DNA of 64,000 nucleotides from Saccharopolyspora kobensis (GCF_900108315.1 NZ_FNVB01000003.1:841404-905403), one strand, 5' to 3'; positions 35,920 to 44,103 are shown, numbered from the stretch's first letter. Translations and numbers: made by a program. The notes: generated by a model from the sequence alone, not told the origin.

Positions 35920-36764
35920 TCTTCCTCCCACTTCGAGATGGCTCTCTCGATTCGAGCCACCGACTCTGCTTCGTCGATCGCGATCTCGCGGAGTCGGTCA
36001 ACGGCCTTCCGGTACTCGGCGACGTCATGCTCCGTCGGAATGAATGCCCCTGAGCTGTGGTGCTCGAAGTGCACGACAGGAGAGGCGTCCGGGAACTCGT
36101 AGACGACGAACGGGCCTGCCCAGCCGGGATGCCACCCGATCCCCTGGGGCATCACCTGCACCAGCACATTCGAGCGCTTCGCCATCTCGGCCAGATGACG
36201 AAGTTGGTCGAGCACAACGCCATCAGGGCCAATTGGCTCGTAGAGCCCAGCTTCACCGATCAACGCGTGGAAGCTCACTGGACTTCTGCGGGTGAGCACC
36301 TCGCGGCGGCTGACGTTGAGCATGACGCGCAGCTCCACATCAGTCTGCGGCAACCCTGCCGCTTCCTTGATCGCGCGGGTGTAGTCCGAGGTTTGGAGCA
36401 GGCCTGGGATCACCATCGGCGACCACTCGACGATGGACGAGGCCGAGCGCTCGCACTCGACCACGCCCGCCAGTTGCTGCGGAATTCCGTTCATGCCGAC
36501 CGTGAGCCAGTTCGGTTCGGCGACGTTCCGCGCCAGGTCCAAGATTCTCTCGCGTTCGCGCGGCGAGATCCGCAGCGCGGTGAGGATCATCGCGACGTTC
36601 TCGACGTTGGGTACGCGGTGGCCGTTCTCCCAGTGCGAGATCTGGGTGTGCGACAGCTCCAGATGTCTTGCCAGCTCGCGGGACCCCATGCCGTTCGTCA
36701 GCCGGGCTTCGCGGAGAGCTGCCGACAGTGCCCTGGCACGCGGCGTACCTGCGGTTGCGGGCAT
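35916..36764 (-). CDS. XRE-family regulator with DUF5753 domain
   Basis: A 282-residue regulator. The N-terminal HTH (SRELARHLELSHTQISHWENGHRVPNVENV, about 25-60) is followed by a DUF5753 domain (about 100-275) with VIPGLLQTSDYTRAI, RREVLTRRSPVSFHALIGEAGLY and VHFEHHSSGAFI. It resembles WhiJ-type proteins that act with DUF397 partners. ATG 36764 is chosen; two earlier ATGs are in frame. Upstream, AGATCAC occurs twice 13 bp apart (36797-36803, 36810-36816) and may be its own binding site. Confidence 0.9.
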   Translation of the reverse strand: MPATAGTPRARALSAALREARLTNGMGSRELARHLELSHTQISHWENGHRVPNVENVAMILTALRISPRERERILDLARNVAEPNWLTVGMNGIPQQLAGVVECERSASSIVEWSPMVIPGLLQTSDYTRAIKEAAGLPQTDVELRVMLNVSRREVLTRRSPVSFHALIGEAGLYEPIGPDGVVLDQLRHLAEMAKRSNVLVQVMPQGIGWHPGWAGPFVVYEFPDASPVVHFEHHSSGAFIPTEHDVAEYRKAVDRLREIAIDEAESVARIERAISKWEEE

Positions 36765-36893
36765 GCACCACATCCTATCGGTTGACCTGCGCAAACAGAT
36801 CACCCGATTAGATCACTAGTGGTGCACCCCGGCAACCAACCACGCTGATGTCTACGCAACCAGTGGCAAGAATCAGAACCAGGGAGGCAGCGG

Positions 36894-37151
36894 ATGTTCG
36901 GTGTTGGGGTTTGGCCTCGGTGGTTGCCTTCGCCGGGGTTGCGGTCGTTGGAGACGCACTTCGTCGATCGGCCTGGCGGGAACGGGGCCTGCGGGGCCGT
37001 TGTCATGTGGGCCGCCGTGGGGCATCCGACCACCACCCGGCCGCACTGCTGGGTCTGCGAGCGGGTCGCCTCGGGTGTTCCGGCTCGCAGCGCCAAGCGC
37101 GGGCCCGCGGGGCTTCGCGGCCAGGGATGCGCCAAGCGGTCAGCTCGTTGA
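36894..37151 (+). CDS. Small hypothetical protein with HCWVC motif
   Basis: An 85-residue basic protein (MFGVGVWPRWLPSPGLRSLE start). GGGAGG lies 6 bp before ATG. It has a HCWVC pair near residue 51 and two other cysteines, which could bind zinc. No family is recognised. It ends 32 bp before a second small gene in the same direction. Codon third positions are less uniformly GC than in neighbours, so it may be spurious. Confidence 0.45.
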   Translation: MFGVGVWPRWLPSPGLRSLETHFVDRPGGNGACGAVVMWAAVGHPTTTRPHCWVCERVASGVPARSAKRGPAGLRGQGCAKRSAR

Positions 37152-37182
37152 GAATCCACTTCGGACGATTGGAGGACGCATC

Positions 37183-37422
37183 GTGTTCTGGCTCCAGTTC
37201 GGCACTCTCGTCGCCATCAACGTCATCATCTTCGCGATGCTGCTCTTACCGTCGTCCCACCGGCAGCACGGGGCTTCCGGCGACGGCTCCCACGACGTGT
37301 GGCGGCTGATCGGCGACGTCGAGGCCGAACGCGCCGCCGAGTACACCGGCCGCCACCGGCTGCGCGAATGGCCCGGTGACACCGCGCCGCTGCCCGGATC
37401 CGGGCAGCCGAGGACTTCCTGA
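37183..37422 (+). CDS. Small membrane-anchored hypothetical protein
   Basis: A 79-residue protein. An N-terminal hydrophobic helix (VFWLQFGTLVAINVIIFAML) is followed by a polar tail with HDVWRLIGDVEAERAAEYTGRH. The start is GTG 37183 with GGAGG 8 bp upstream. I do not recognise the family. It may be expressed with the gene at 36894, both on the plus strand, divergent from the XRE/DUF397 operon. Confidence 0.6.
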   Translation: MFWLQFGTLVAINVIIFAMLLLPSSHRQHGASGDGSHDVWRLIGDVEAERAAEYTGRHRLREWPGDTAPLPGSGQPRTS

Positions 37423-37904
37423 CCGGGCCGGCGCGTCGACTCCCTCCCCGACAGCGCGCCGGTCCTCCCGGTAGCCGGGCCCTGCCCCCGACCCGGCCCG
37501 GCTACCGGGCCCCGTCCTCGACGGCAAGCACGATTCCGGCAGGGCGTTCTCGGAAACTGGGCCTGCCCGGGGCCAGACGTGGACTGAGGACCTCCGCACC
37601 CGCGAAGGCCCTCAGTCCGGAACACCTGCTCGAGTTCAACGAGCGTCTTTCGCACTTCTGAACTCCGCCTTACTCCTAAGGATCTGGCGGGTCTCAAGAC
37701 CACGAACGTCCTGGCGTTGGACGATGCATCCCACTCGGGGCCATCTCCACGGCCCCCGGCTGACCGAACTCTCAGTCGTTCAACCGCACTTTCAGTAGAC
37801 ACCCGCCCGACCCGCGCGTCAATGGAAAAAGACCCTCTGAGCTGCACAAATCCAACTTTCTCCGGCGAATCCGAAGCGCGTTGCCCGCGTTCGGCCCCAC
37901 CTGG
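37423..37904. other. 482-bp gene-free stretch with hairpins
   Basis: No gene is seen with confidence; minus-strand frames crossing it are antisense to the gene at 37183. It holds CGGTAGCCGGGCC (37469-37481) pairing exactly with 37495-37507, a terminator-like stem after the small gene, and GGACTGAGG/CCTCAGTCC (37581-37589, 37610-37618). GC content drops near 37640-37880. Confidence 0.5.
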
Positions 37905-39566
37905 CTACCGGGCCTCCTCCTGCCACACCGGTTCCGCCGACTCCCGCACCCGGCCGTCGGCGTGGAAGACCAGGAATCGGTCGAAGGAACGGGCGAACCA
38001 GCGGTCGTGGGTCACCGCCACCACCGTTCCGTCGAACTCGTCCAGGCCTGCTTGCAGGGCGTCCGCCGAGACCAGGTCGAGGTTGTCGGTCGGCTCGTCC
38101 AGCAGCAGGAGGTTCGCGCCTTCCAGTTCCAGCAGCAGGATCTGGAACCGGGCCTGCTGGCCGCCGGAGAGCGTGTCGAACGGCCGCTGGGCCGCCTGCA
38201 CGATGTCGTAGCGGGCGAGCAGGCGGCTGGCCTGCTCGCGGGTCATGCCCGCACGCCGCTCACCGCCGCCCATCAGCAGTTCCAGCAGCGTGCGCCCGGC
38301 GAACTCCGGGTGCTCGTGGGTCTGCGCGAACATGCCCGGCACCACGCGCGCGCCCAGGCGCGCGAGGCCGGTGTGCGCCACCGGGGTCAGCGCCTCCTGG
38401 TCCGGCACCGGGACGTCGTCGCTGCCGCCGCGGGCCAGCAGCCGCAGGAAGTGCGACTTGCCGGTGCCGTTCGCGCCGAGCACCGCGATGCGCTCGCCGT
38501 AGCGGATCTCGCTGGTGAACGACTTGGTCAGCCCGTCCATCGCCAGGTCCTCGCAGACGACCGCGCGCTTGCCGGTGCGCCCGCCCGCCAGCTTGACCTG
38601 AACGCGCTGCTTGCGCGGGACCGCCTCCGGCGGACCTGCTTCCTCGAACTTGCGCAGCCTGGTCTGCGCCGCTTGGTAGCGGGCGGACATGTTGTCGTTG
38701 TAGGACGCCTTCTGCTTGAGCGTCTGGACCAGCCGCACCAGCTTCGCGCGGTCCTCGTCCCAGCGGCGGCGCAGCTCGTCCAATCTGGACGTCCGGTCCT
38801 CGCGCGCCTGGTCGTAGGTCGCGAAACCACCGCCGTGCACCCAGGTCCGGTTGCCCACCGCGCCCAGCTCCACCGTCACGATCCGGTTCGCCGTGCGGTG
38901 CAGCAGCTCCCGGTCGTGGGTCACGAACAGCACGCTCTTCGGCGTCTCCCGGATCTGCTCCTCCAGCCACTGCTTGCCCGGCACGTCGAGGTAGTTGTCC
39001 GGCTCGTCGAGCAGCAGGACCTGGTCCGGGCCGCGCAGCAGCGCCTCCAGCGCCAGCCGCTTCTGCTGGCCGCCGGAGAGCTTGCGCAGCTCCCGGAAGC
39101 GCGCCCGGTCGTAGGGCACGCCGATCGCGGCGGTGCAGCAGACGTCCCAGAGCACCTCCGCGTCGTAGCCGCCCGCGTCGGTGTACTCCGCGATCGCCTC
39201 GGCGTAGGCCAGCTGCGTCGCGTCGTCCTCCTGCTCGATCAGCCGGTTCTCGGTCCGCTCCAGCTTCTCCGCCGCCGCGCGGAGCCTCGGCGGAGCCAGC
39301 GAGACCATGAGGTCGCGCACCGTCGAATCGTCGCGCGCGTGGCCGATGAACTGGCGCATCACGCCGAGCCCGCCGGAGCGGACGATGCTGCCCTCGGTCG
39401 GCGCGAGATCACCCGACACCAGGCGCAGCAGCGTCGTCTTGCCCGCGCCGTTCGGGCCGACCAGCGCGGCCTTCGCCCCGTCGCCCACCCGGAACGAGAC
39501 GTCGTCGAGCAGCACCCGCCCGTCCGGCAGGACGTAGTGCACCTTCTGCAACTCAACGTGCCCCAT
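37905..39566 (-). CDS. ABC-F family ATPase (two ABC domains, no membrane domain)
   Basis: A 553-residue ABC-F protein. Domain 1 has Walker A GPNGAGKT (residues 37-44), signature LSGGQQKRLALE and Walker B LLLDEPDNYLD. A linker helix pair (about 250-320, rich in R/K/E) is followed by domain 2 with Walker A GANGTGKS, LSGGQQARFQIL and LLLLDEPTDNLD. ABC-F proteins act on the ribosomal E site, as housekeeping factors or in protection from macrolides, lincosamides and pleuromutilins. The linker length favours a ribosome-acting role. An AAC(2') gene lies directly upstream on the same strand. Confidence 0.9.
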   Translation of the reverse strand: MGHVELQKVHYVLPDGRVLLDDVSFRVGDGAKAALVGPNGAGKTTLLRLVSGDLAPTEGSIVRSGGLGVMRQFIGHARDDSTVRDLMVSLAPPRLRAAAEKLERTENRLIEQEDDATQLAYAEAIAEYTDAGGYDAEVLWDVCCTAAIGVPYDRARFRELRKLSGGQQKRLALEALLRGPDQVLLLDEPDNYLDVPGKQWLEEQIRETPKSVLFVTHDRELLHRTANRIVTVELGAVGNRTWVHGGGFATYDQAREDRTSRLDELRRRWDEDRAKLVRLVQTLKQKASYNDNMSARYQAAQTRLRKFEEAGPPEAVPRKQRVQVKLAGGRTGKRAVVCEDLAMDGLTKSFTSEIRYGERIAVLGANGTGKSHFLRLLARGGSDDVPVPDQEALTPVAHTGLARLGARVVPGMFAQTHEHPEFAGRTLLELLMGGGERRAGMTREQASRLLARYDIVQAAQRPFDTLSGGQQARFQILLLELEGANLLLLDEPTDNLDLVSADALQAGLDEFDGTVVAVTHDRWFARSFDRFLVFHADGRVRESAEPVWQEEAR

Positions 39567-39664
39567 GGCAGTCGTCTCCCCCTGGCTCCGCAGAAGTCCG
39601 TCAGGTCATCAGCACGGCCGGCGCGACCGCGATGTCCCGCGCCCGTGCGGGTACGCAGCGGAAG

Positions 39665-39682
39665 CTATCACGCCTGTGATAG
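39665..39682. promoter_or_regulatory. Perfect palindrome upstream of the ABC-F gene
   Basis: CTATCAC-GCCT-GTGATAG, 7-bp arms with a 4-bp centre, in the 159-bp gap between AAC(2') and the ABC-F gene. It is a plausible operator for an unlinked regulator. No regulator gene adjoins it. Confidence 0.4.
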
Positions 39683-39725
39683 TGGCCGCGAACCATTTTC
39701 CTGCGGTCGTTCGCCCTGGTCGGAG

Positions 39726-40256
39726 CTACCAGAGGCCGCCTGCGCGGTGGTCGCAGGTGAGCTCGCCGGTGAGGTCCAGCGGCACGTCCACCGGCAGGAC
39801 GAAGATGCTCCCGTCCTCCTCCGGCGTGCGCACGACACCGGCCGGAGTCAGCGCGGAGGTCGGGCCCCGCCAGCGCTGCCAGCCGCGGCCGGCGTAGAGC
39901 AGCGCGCCTTCGTCACCGGCGCCCAGCGCCCCGAGGTCGTAGGCACCGCGGACGACGCGCTCGATCTCCGCCATCAGCATGCCACCGATCCCCCGGCGCC
40001 GGTGGCTCCCGTGGACGCCGACCGCTTCGACGTACCCGGCGCGCAGCGCCCGGCCGTCGTGCAGCAGCTGCCGCTGGACCACCGACGCGTGCCCGATCAG
40101 GTCACCGCCCTCCCGGGCCAGCACGTGGACCCCGCCGAGGCAGTGGTCCCAGTCCTGCTCGGAGATCCCGTCGAAGGCGTCCTGGAGCAGCGTGTGAACG
40201 GCCTTGGTCGTGGTGGGATCCAGATCTGCGGTGTGCACGGCGAGGATGTCGATCAC
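39726..40256 (-). CDS. aac(2'): Aminoglycoside 2'-N-acetyltransferase, AAC(2') type
   Basis: A 176-residue GNAT protein that follows the mycobacterial AAC(2')-I chromosomal enzymes along its length: VHTADLD, WDHCLGGVHVL, VVQRQLLHDGRALRAGYVEAVGV, the acetyl-CoA loop RRRGIGG, VVRGAYDLGALGAGDEG, YAGRGWQRWRGPTSALTP and EEDGSIFVLPVD. These acetylate the 2' amine of gentamicin- or kanamycin-type drugs, and may also act on cell-envelope substrates in mycobacteria. Whether this copy confers resistance is not shown by sequence. Confidence 0.88.
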   Translation of the reverse strand: MIDILAVHTADLDPTTTKAVHTLLQDAFDGISEQDWDHCLGGVHVLAREGGDLIGHASVVQRQLLHDGRALRAGYVEAVGVHGSHRRRGIGGMLMAEIERVVRGAYDLGALGAGDEGALLYAGRGWQRWRGPTSALTPAGVVRTPEEDGSIFVLPVDVPLDLTGELTCDHRAGGLW

Positions 40257-40308
40257 ACCGACCAGCCTGGCAGCACCGGACCGGGCCCGCGACCGGTCGT
40301 CGCCGGGT

Positions 40309-41310
40309 TCAGAGGGTGAAACCGGTGGGGAACGGGTCGGTGGGGTCTAGCAGGTACTGGGCCGTGCCGGTGATCCAGGCGCGGCCGGTGATCGTCGGGA
40401 TCACCGCGGTGCGGTCGCCCACCCGCGCGGTGTCCACCAGGCGGCCGGTGAAGCGCGTTCCGATCAGGGATTCGTTGACGAAATCGGTGTTCAGGCCGAG
40501 CTGCCCGCGCGCGTGCAGCTGCGCCATGCGCGCGGAGGTGCCGGTGCCGCAGGGGGATCGGTCGAACCAGCCGGGGTGGATCGCCATCGCGTGGCGGGAG
40601 TGCGCCGCGTCGCTGCCGGGTGCTTCCAGGTAGACGTGCTTGCACCCGGCGATCTCCGCGTGGAGCGGGTGCCGCGGGCGGCGCTGCCCGTTGATCGCGG
40701 CCATGATCGCCAGGCCCGCGTCCAGCATCCGCCCCTTCTCCGCCTTGTCGAACGGGATGCCGAGATCGGCCAGCGAGGTGATCGCGTAGAAGTTGCCGCC
40801 GAAGGCGATGTCGCAGCGGATCTCGCCGAGCCCGGGCACCGCCACCACCGCGTCCAGGTCGACGGCGAACGACGGCACGTTGCGGATGGTCACCGATTCG
40901 GCGTGCCCGCCGCGCACCGCGACCTCGGCCAGCACCAGGCCCGCCGGGGTGTCCAGCCGGACCTCGGTGACCGGCTCGGTCACCTCCACCATCCCGGTCT
41001 CCACCAGCACGGTGGCCACGCCGATGGTGCCGTGCCCGCACATCGGCAGGCAGCCGGACACCTCGATGTAGAGCACGCCCCAGTCGGCGTCCGGCCGCGT
41101 CGGCGGCTGCAGGATCGCGCCGCTCATCGCCGAGTGCCCGCGTGGCTCGTTGACCAGCAGCTCCCGGACGTGGTCCAGGTTCCGCAGGAAGTGCAGGCGC
41201 TTGTCGGCCATCGTCGCGCCGGGAATCTCCCCGACGCCACCGGTGATCACCCTCGTCGGCATGCCCTCGGTGTGCGAGTCGACCGCGCTGAAGTACCGCT
41301 TCGCGCGCAT
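40309..41310 (-). CDS. 4-hydroxyproline 2-epimerase (proline racemase family)
   Basis: A 333-residue proline racemase-superfamily enzyme. Both catalytic cysteines are present: PMCGHGTIG (about 90) and DRSPCGTGTSA (about 236), which separates it from the Thr-containing trans-3-hydroxyproline dehydratases. It starts MRAKRYFSAVDSHTEGMPTRV. It converts trans-4-hydroxy-L-proline to cis-4-hydroxy-D-proline, the substrate of the HcnABC-like dehydrogenase upstream. ATG 41310 overlaps the stop of the DapA-like gene (TGATG). It is the last gene of the hydroxyproline operon. Confidence 0.88.
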   Translation of the reverse strand: MRAKRYFSAVDSHTEGMPTRVITGGVGEIPGATMADKRLHFLRNLDHVRELLVNEPRGHSAMSGAILQPPTRPDADWGVLYIEVSGCLPMCGHGTIGVATVLVETGMVEVTEPVTEVRLDTPAGLVLAEVAVRGGHAESVTIRNVPSFAVDLDAVVAVPGLGEIRCDIAFGGNFYAITSLADLGIPFDKAEKGRMLDAGLAIMAAINGQRRPRHPLHAEIAGCKHVYLEAPGSDAAHSRHAMAIHPGWFDRSPCGTGTSARMAQLHARGQLGLNTDFVNESLIGTRFTGRLVDTARVGDRTAVIPTITGRAWITGTAQYLLDPTDPFPTGFTL

Positions 41311-42332
41311 CAGCGCTCCTTCAAGTACTGCACGGCCCGCTGCATGTCGGCGTCGACCTGCGCGCGCATCTCCGCGGGCAGCGGACCGCGCGGCGGGCGG
41401 CACGCGCCGCCGCGGCGTCCGACGACCTCCATGCCGCGCTTGATCGCCTGCACGAACTCGGTGCGCGAATCCCAGCGGAACGCGGCCACCAGCGGCTCGT
41501 AGAGCGCCCGCGCGGCAGCCACCTCGCCGCGGCGGGCGAGGTCGTAGAGCTCGACGGACTCGGCCGGGAAGACGTTCGGGAAGCCCGCGAACCAGCCGCT
41601 CGCGCCCATCAGCAGCGACTCCAGCACCACGTCGTCGGCACCGGCCACGACGCTGAGGCCCGGCGCCCGCTCGCGGATCTCCAGCACGCGCCGCACATCA
41701 CCGGAGAACTCCTTGATCGCGACGATGCCGTCGATCTGCGCGATCTCGCCCACCAGGTCGGGAGTGAGGTCGACCTTGGTGTCGATGGGGTTGTTGTAGA
41801 CCATGACCGGCAGGCCCGCCGCCGCGACCTGCTCGAAGTGGTGCAGGATCTCGCCGCGGTTCGCGCGGTAGAGCGTCGGCGGCAGGCACAGCACGCCGTC
41901 CGCGCCGTCCTCGGCCGCCAGTTCCGCCCAGTACCGGGCTTCGTGCGCGCTGGGCGCGTGCACGCCGACCACGACCGCGGCCCGCTCCCCGACCGCTTCG
42001 ATCGCGGTCCGGGCGACCTGGCGGCGCTCTTCCGGTGTCAGCGAGGAGTACTCGCCGAGCGAACCGTTCGGGCCGACGCCGCTGCAGCCGTTGTCCACCA
42101 CCCACCGGCAGTGCTCGGCGTAGCTGTCGTAGTCGACGCGCAGACCGGCCGGGGCCGACGGGGCCTCGGCGAAGGGCAGCGCCGTCGCGACCACAACGCT
42201 GTCCCGCCACTCCGCGTTCTTCGGTGCCGGTTGCGTTCGGTGCCGATCTCGCGTTTTCGGGGTTTCTCGTGGCTGGGTTGCGCCAGCTGTGGTGCGGTTG
42301 GGCAGGTCTGGGGTTGGCACGGGATCGTTCAT
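41310..42332 (-). CDS. DapA-family protein, probable pyrroline-4-hydroxy-2-carboxylate deaminase
   Basis: A 340-residue DapA-fold enzyme: GVGPNGSLGEYSSLTPEER, MVYNNPIDTKVDL (no Arg where DapA has it) and Schiff-base Lys in IVAIKEFSGDVRR. Between a 4-hydroxyproline epimerase and a D-hydroxyproline dehydrogenase, the expected role is deamination to 2-oxoglutarate semialdehyde. ATG 42332 has GGAGGAG upstream and overlaps the preceding stop (ATGA). Residues about 5-45 are an odd Thr/Pro/Arg-rich extension encoded largely by a repeat (42250-42314) and have no counterpart in the family as I know it. Confidence 0.85.
   Translation of the reverse strand: MNDPVPTPDLPNRTTAGATQPRETPKTRDRHRTQPAPKNAEWRDSVVVATALPFAEAPSAPAGLRVDYDSYAEHCRWVVDNGCSGVGPNGSLGEYSSLTPEERRQVARTAIEAVGERAAVVVGVHAPSAHEARYWAELAAEDGADGVLCLPPTLYRANRGEILHHFEQVAAAGLPVMVYNNPIDTKVDLTPDLVGEIAQIDGIVAIKEFSGDVRRVLEIRERAPGLSVVAGADDVVLESLLMGASGWFAGFPNVFPAESVELYDLARRGEVAAARALYEPLVAAFRWDSRTEFVQAIKRGMEVVGRRGGACRPPRGPLPAEMRAQVDADMQRAVQYLKER
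42250..42314 (-). repeat. Coding-junction repeat, copy A
   Basis: On the minus strand it shares CAACCGCACC-CAG, then AACCCAGCCAC-AG-AACC-CGAAA, with the copy at 44034-44103. It lies just after the start codon of the DapA-like gene, stays in frame, and encodes part of an unusual N-terminal extension. Confidence 0.6.
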
Positions 42333-43720
42333 CTGCACTCCTCCGGGGTTCGGGCCAGGTCTGCTAGGCGGATCGGGGTGGCGATCGGCCGCCGGGAGGT
42401 CGTGTCGCGGTCGGGCAGCGGTTCGCCGATCAGCTCCTCGGCGAGTTCGGTGGCGGTGCGGCCGCAGATCCGGCCCTGGCAGTGACCGAGGCCGACCCGG
42501 CACAGCAGCTTCAGCGACCGGGCGCTGCGCGCACCCCGCTGCCGCACCGCCGCTTCCAGCTCCCGGTACGGGACCTCCTCGCACCGGCAGATCGTGGTGT
42601 CCGGGGTCAGCCAGCGCGACCAGCCGGAACCGATCGGGTGCGCCGCGGCCAGCGCGCGGGCGAACTCCCGTCCACTTCGGACCTCCCGGAGCGCTCGGCG
42701 CACCTGCGGCTCGACGTCGTCCCAGGTGGCGGCTCCGGCGTGCACGGCAGCGGCCGACCCGGCGACCACTCCTTCCGCGGCGGCGAGATCCGCTCCGCCG
42801 ATGCCGGTCAGCTCACCTGCGGCGAACACGCCCGGCGTCGACGTCCGCTGGGCCGCGTCGACCGCGACGAAGCCGTCGACGATCCGGCACCGGGCGGACA
42901 GCGCCAGTTCCAGCCGCGGGACGAATCCGTGCCCGACGCACAGCGCGTCGGTCTCGATCCGCCGCTCCGAACCGGCGATCACCTGCCAGTTGCGGTCCAC
43001 GTCGGCCACCTCGACCTCGCGAACCCGGTCGTCGCCGTGTGCTGCGATTACCGCCGTGCGGATGCGGTTGGGCACTCGCCCCGCGAACCTGGCCGCGTAT
43101 CCGGCCAGCTCGCCGAGCTTGTGGAACCGCGCGGCCCGGGCGTGGCGCAACCAGGCGAGCGGGTTGCCGGACTCCAGCACAGCGCGGACCTCGGCCCCGA
43201 CGTCGAGCAGGGCTTCGGCCACCGGCAGCAGGAACGGTCCGGTCCCGGCCACCACGGCACGGCGGCCGACCGCGATCCGCTGGCCCTTCGCCATCGCCTG
43301 CGCCGCGCCCGCGCTGTACACGCCGGGCAGATCCCAGCCGGGGAACGGCAGCACCCGGTCGTGCGCTCCGGTCGCGAGCACCAGTGCGTCGGCGCGCAGT
43401 GTCAGCGGAGTCCGTTGTGGCGCGTCCGCCGGTCCACTTTGGACGTGGATCTGGTCGCCCTCCAGCGCCCAGACCTGGCTGCGCGGCCGGTACCGGATGC
43501 GGGGCTGTGCCAGGATTTCGTCGCGGAGGGCGCGGAAAGTCCGCCGGCCGTGCCGGATCCGCCCAGGACGCCGGGCCGCGAACTCGATCGGCAGCTGACG
43601 GTGGAACTGCCCGCCGAGCTGCTCGGCGCCGTCCAGCAGCACCACTTCGGCACCGGCGCGTGCGGCCTGCACCGCGGCGTTCATCCCGGCCGGTCCTCCG
43701 CCGACGACCACCACGCTCAC
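42329..43720 (-). CDS. HcnB-like FAD/NAD(P)-binding subunit of D-hydroxyproline dehydrogenase
   Basis: A 463-residue flavoprotein: VVVVGGGPAGMNAAVQAARAGAEV at the N terminus, a second dinucleotide site RRAVVAGTGPFLLPVA, and GVFAAGELTGIGG. The C terminus has a BFD-type 2Fe-2S domain with TTICRCEEVPY and GLGHCQGRICGR. The HcnB/OoxA arrangement is typical of three-part hydroxyproline, octopine/nopaline and glycine dehydrogenases. GTG 43720 overlaps the small Fe-S subunit stop (GTGA). Confidence 0.88.
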   Translation of the reverse strand: MSVVVVGGGPAGMNAAVQAARAGAEVVLLDGAEQLGGQFHRQLPIEFAARRPGRIRHGRRTFRALRDEILAQPRIRYRPRSQVWALEGDQIHVQSGPADAPQRTPLTLRADALVLATGAHDRVLPFPGWDLPGVYSAGAAQAMAKGQRIAVGRRAVVAGTGPFLLPVAEALLDVGAEVRAVLESGNPLAWLRHARAARFHKLGELAGYAARFAGRVPNRIRTAVIAAHGDDRVREVEVADVDRNWQVIAGSERRIETDALCVGHGFVPRLELALSARCRIVDGFVAVDAAQRTSTPGVFAAGELTGIGGADLAAAEGVVAGSAAAVHAGAATWDDVEPQVRRALREVRSGREFARALAAAHPIGSGWSRWLTPDTTICRCEEVPYRELEAAVRQRGARSARSLKLLCRVGLGHCQGRICGRTATELAEELIGEPLPDRDTTSRRPIATPIRLADLARTPEECR

Positions 43721-43953
43721 GAATCGCCTCCCAGTTCGGCCCCGTGCTGAGTCCGGATGACATCACCAGGCGCCACGGCCCGTTGGCACGCGCGGACGTC
43801 GGGCAACTGGTTCACCACCAGCAGGCAGTCGAAGCAGACACCGATACCGCAGAACAGGCCGCGCGGCTTCCCGCGCCGCCGCGTGCTGCGCCACGAGGTG
43901 CGGCCGATCGTCATCAGGACCGCCGCCACCGTCTGACCGGGTTTCGCGATCAC
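43717..43953 (-). CDS. HcnA-like 2Fe-2S small subunit, start uncertain
   Basis: At least 78 residues with CGIGVCFDC, then RACQRAV, the four-cysteine plant-type 2Fe-2S site. The GTG at 43953 begins at VIAKPGQTVAAVL, but family homology clearly extends upstream in frame (TEFAVEVDGTR). No ATG, GTG or TTG lies between that and a TAA at 44063-44065. The only ATG further up (44066-44068) overlaps the previous stop and is followed at once by TAA. Copy B of the junction repeat covers this region, so the native start may have been displaced. It partners the genes at 42329 and 44067. Confidence 0.75.
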   Translation of the reverse strand: MIAKPGQTVAAVLMTIGRTSWRSTRRRGKPRGLFCGIGVCFDCLLVVNQLPDVRACQRAVAPGDVIRTQHGAELGGDS

Positions 43954-44033
43954 CCGCGTCCCGTCGACTTCGACGGCGAACTCAGTCCCGCCTCTCCGCG
44001 AATCGCAGTGGTGGTCGCGCTCGGGGGTGTTCG

Positions 44034-44103
44034 TTCGGTTTCGCGGTTCCTTGTGGCTGGGTTACATCACGGCCCCCTGGGGTGCGGTTGAGAAGAGCTG
44101 GGC
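44034..44103 (-). repeat. Coding-junction repeat, copy B
   Basis: Second copy of the element at 42250-42314. On the minus strand it runs from the last codons of the HcnC-like gene (CAACCGCACCCCAG) across TGATG and through AACCCAGCCACAAGGAACC, GCGAAACCG. It covers the junction with the small Fe-S subunit gene and brings a TAA directly after the overlapping ATG. Confidence 0.6.

Noticed and set aside
37140-37847. 235-codon minus-strand frame across the gene-free stretch
   Set aside because: It is antisense to the small membrane protein, arginine/serine-rich, and has no recognisable domain.
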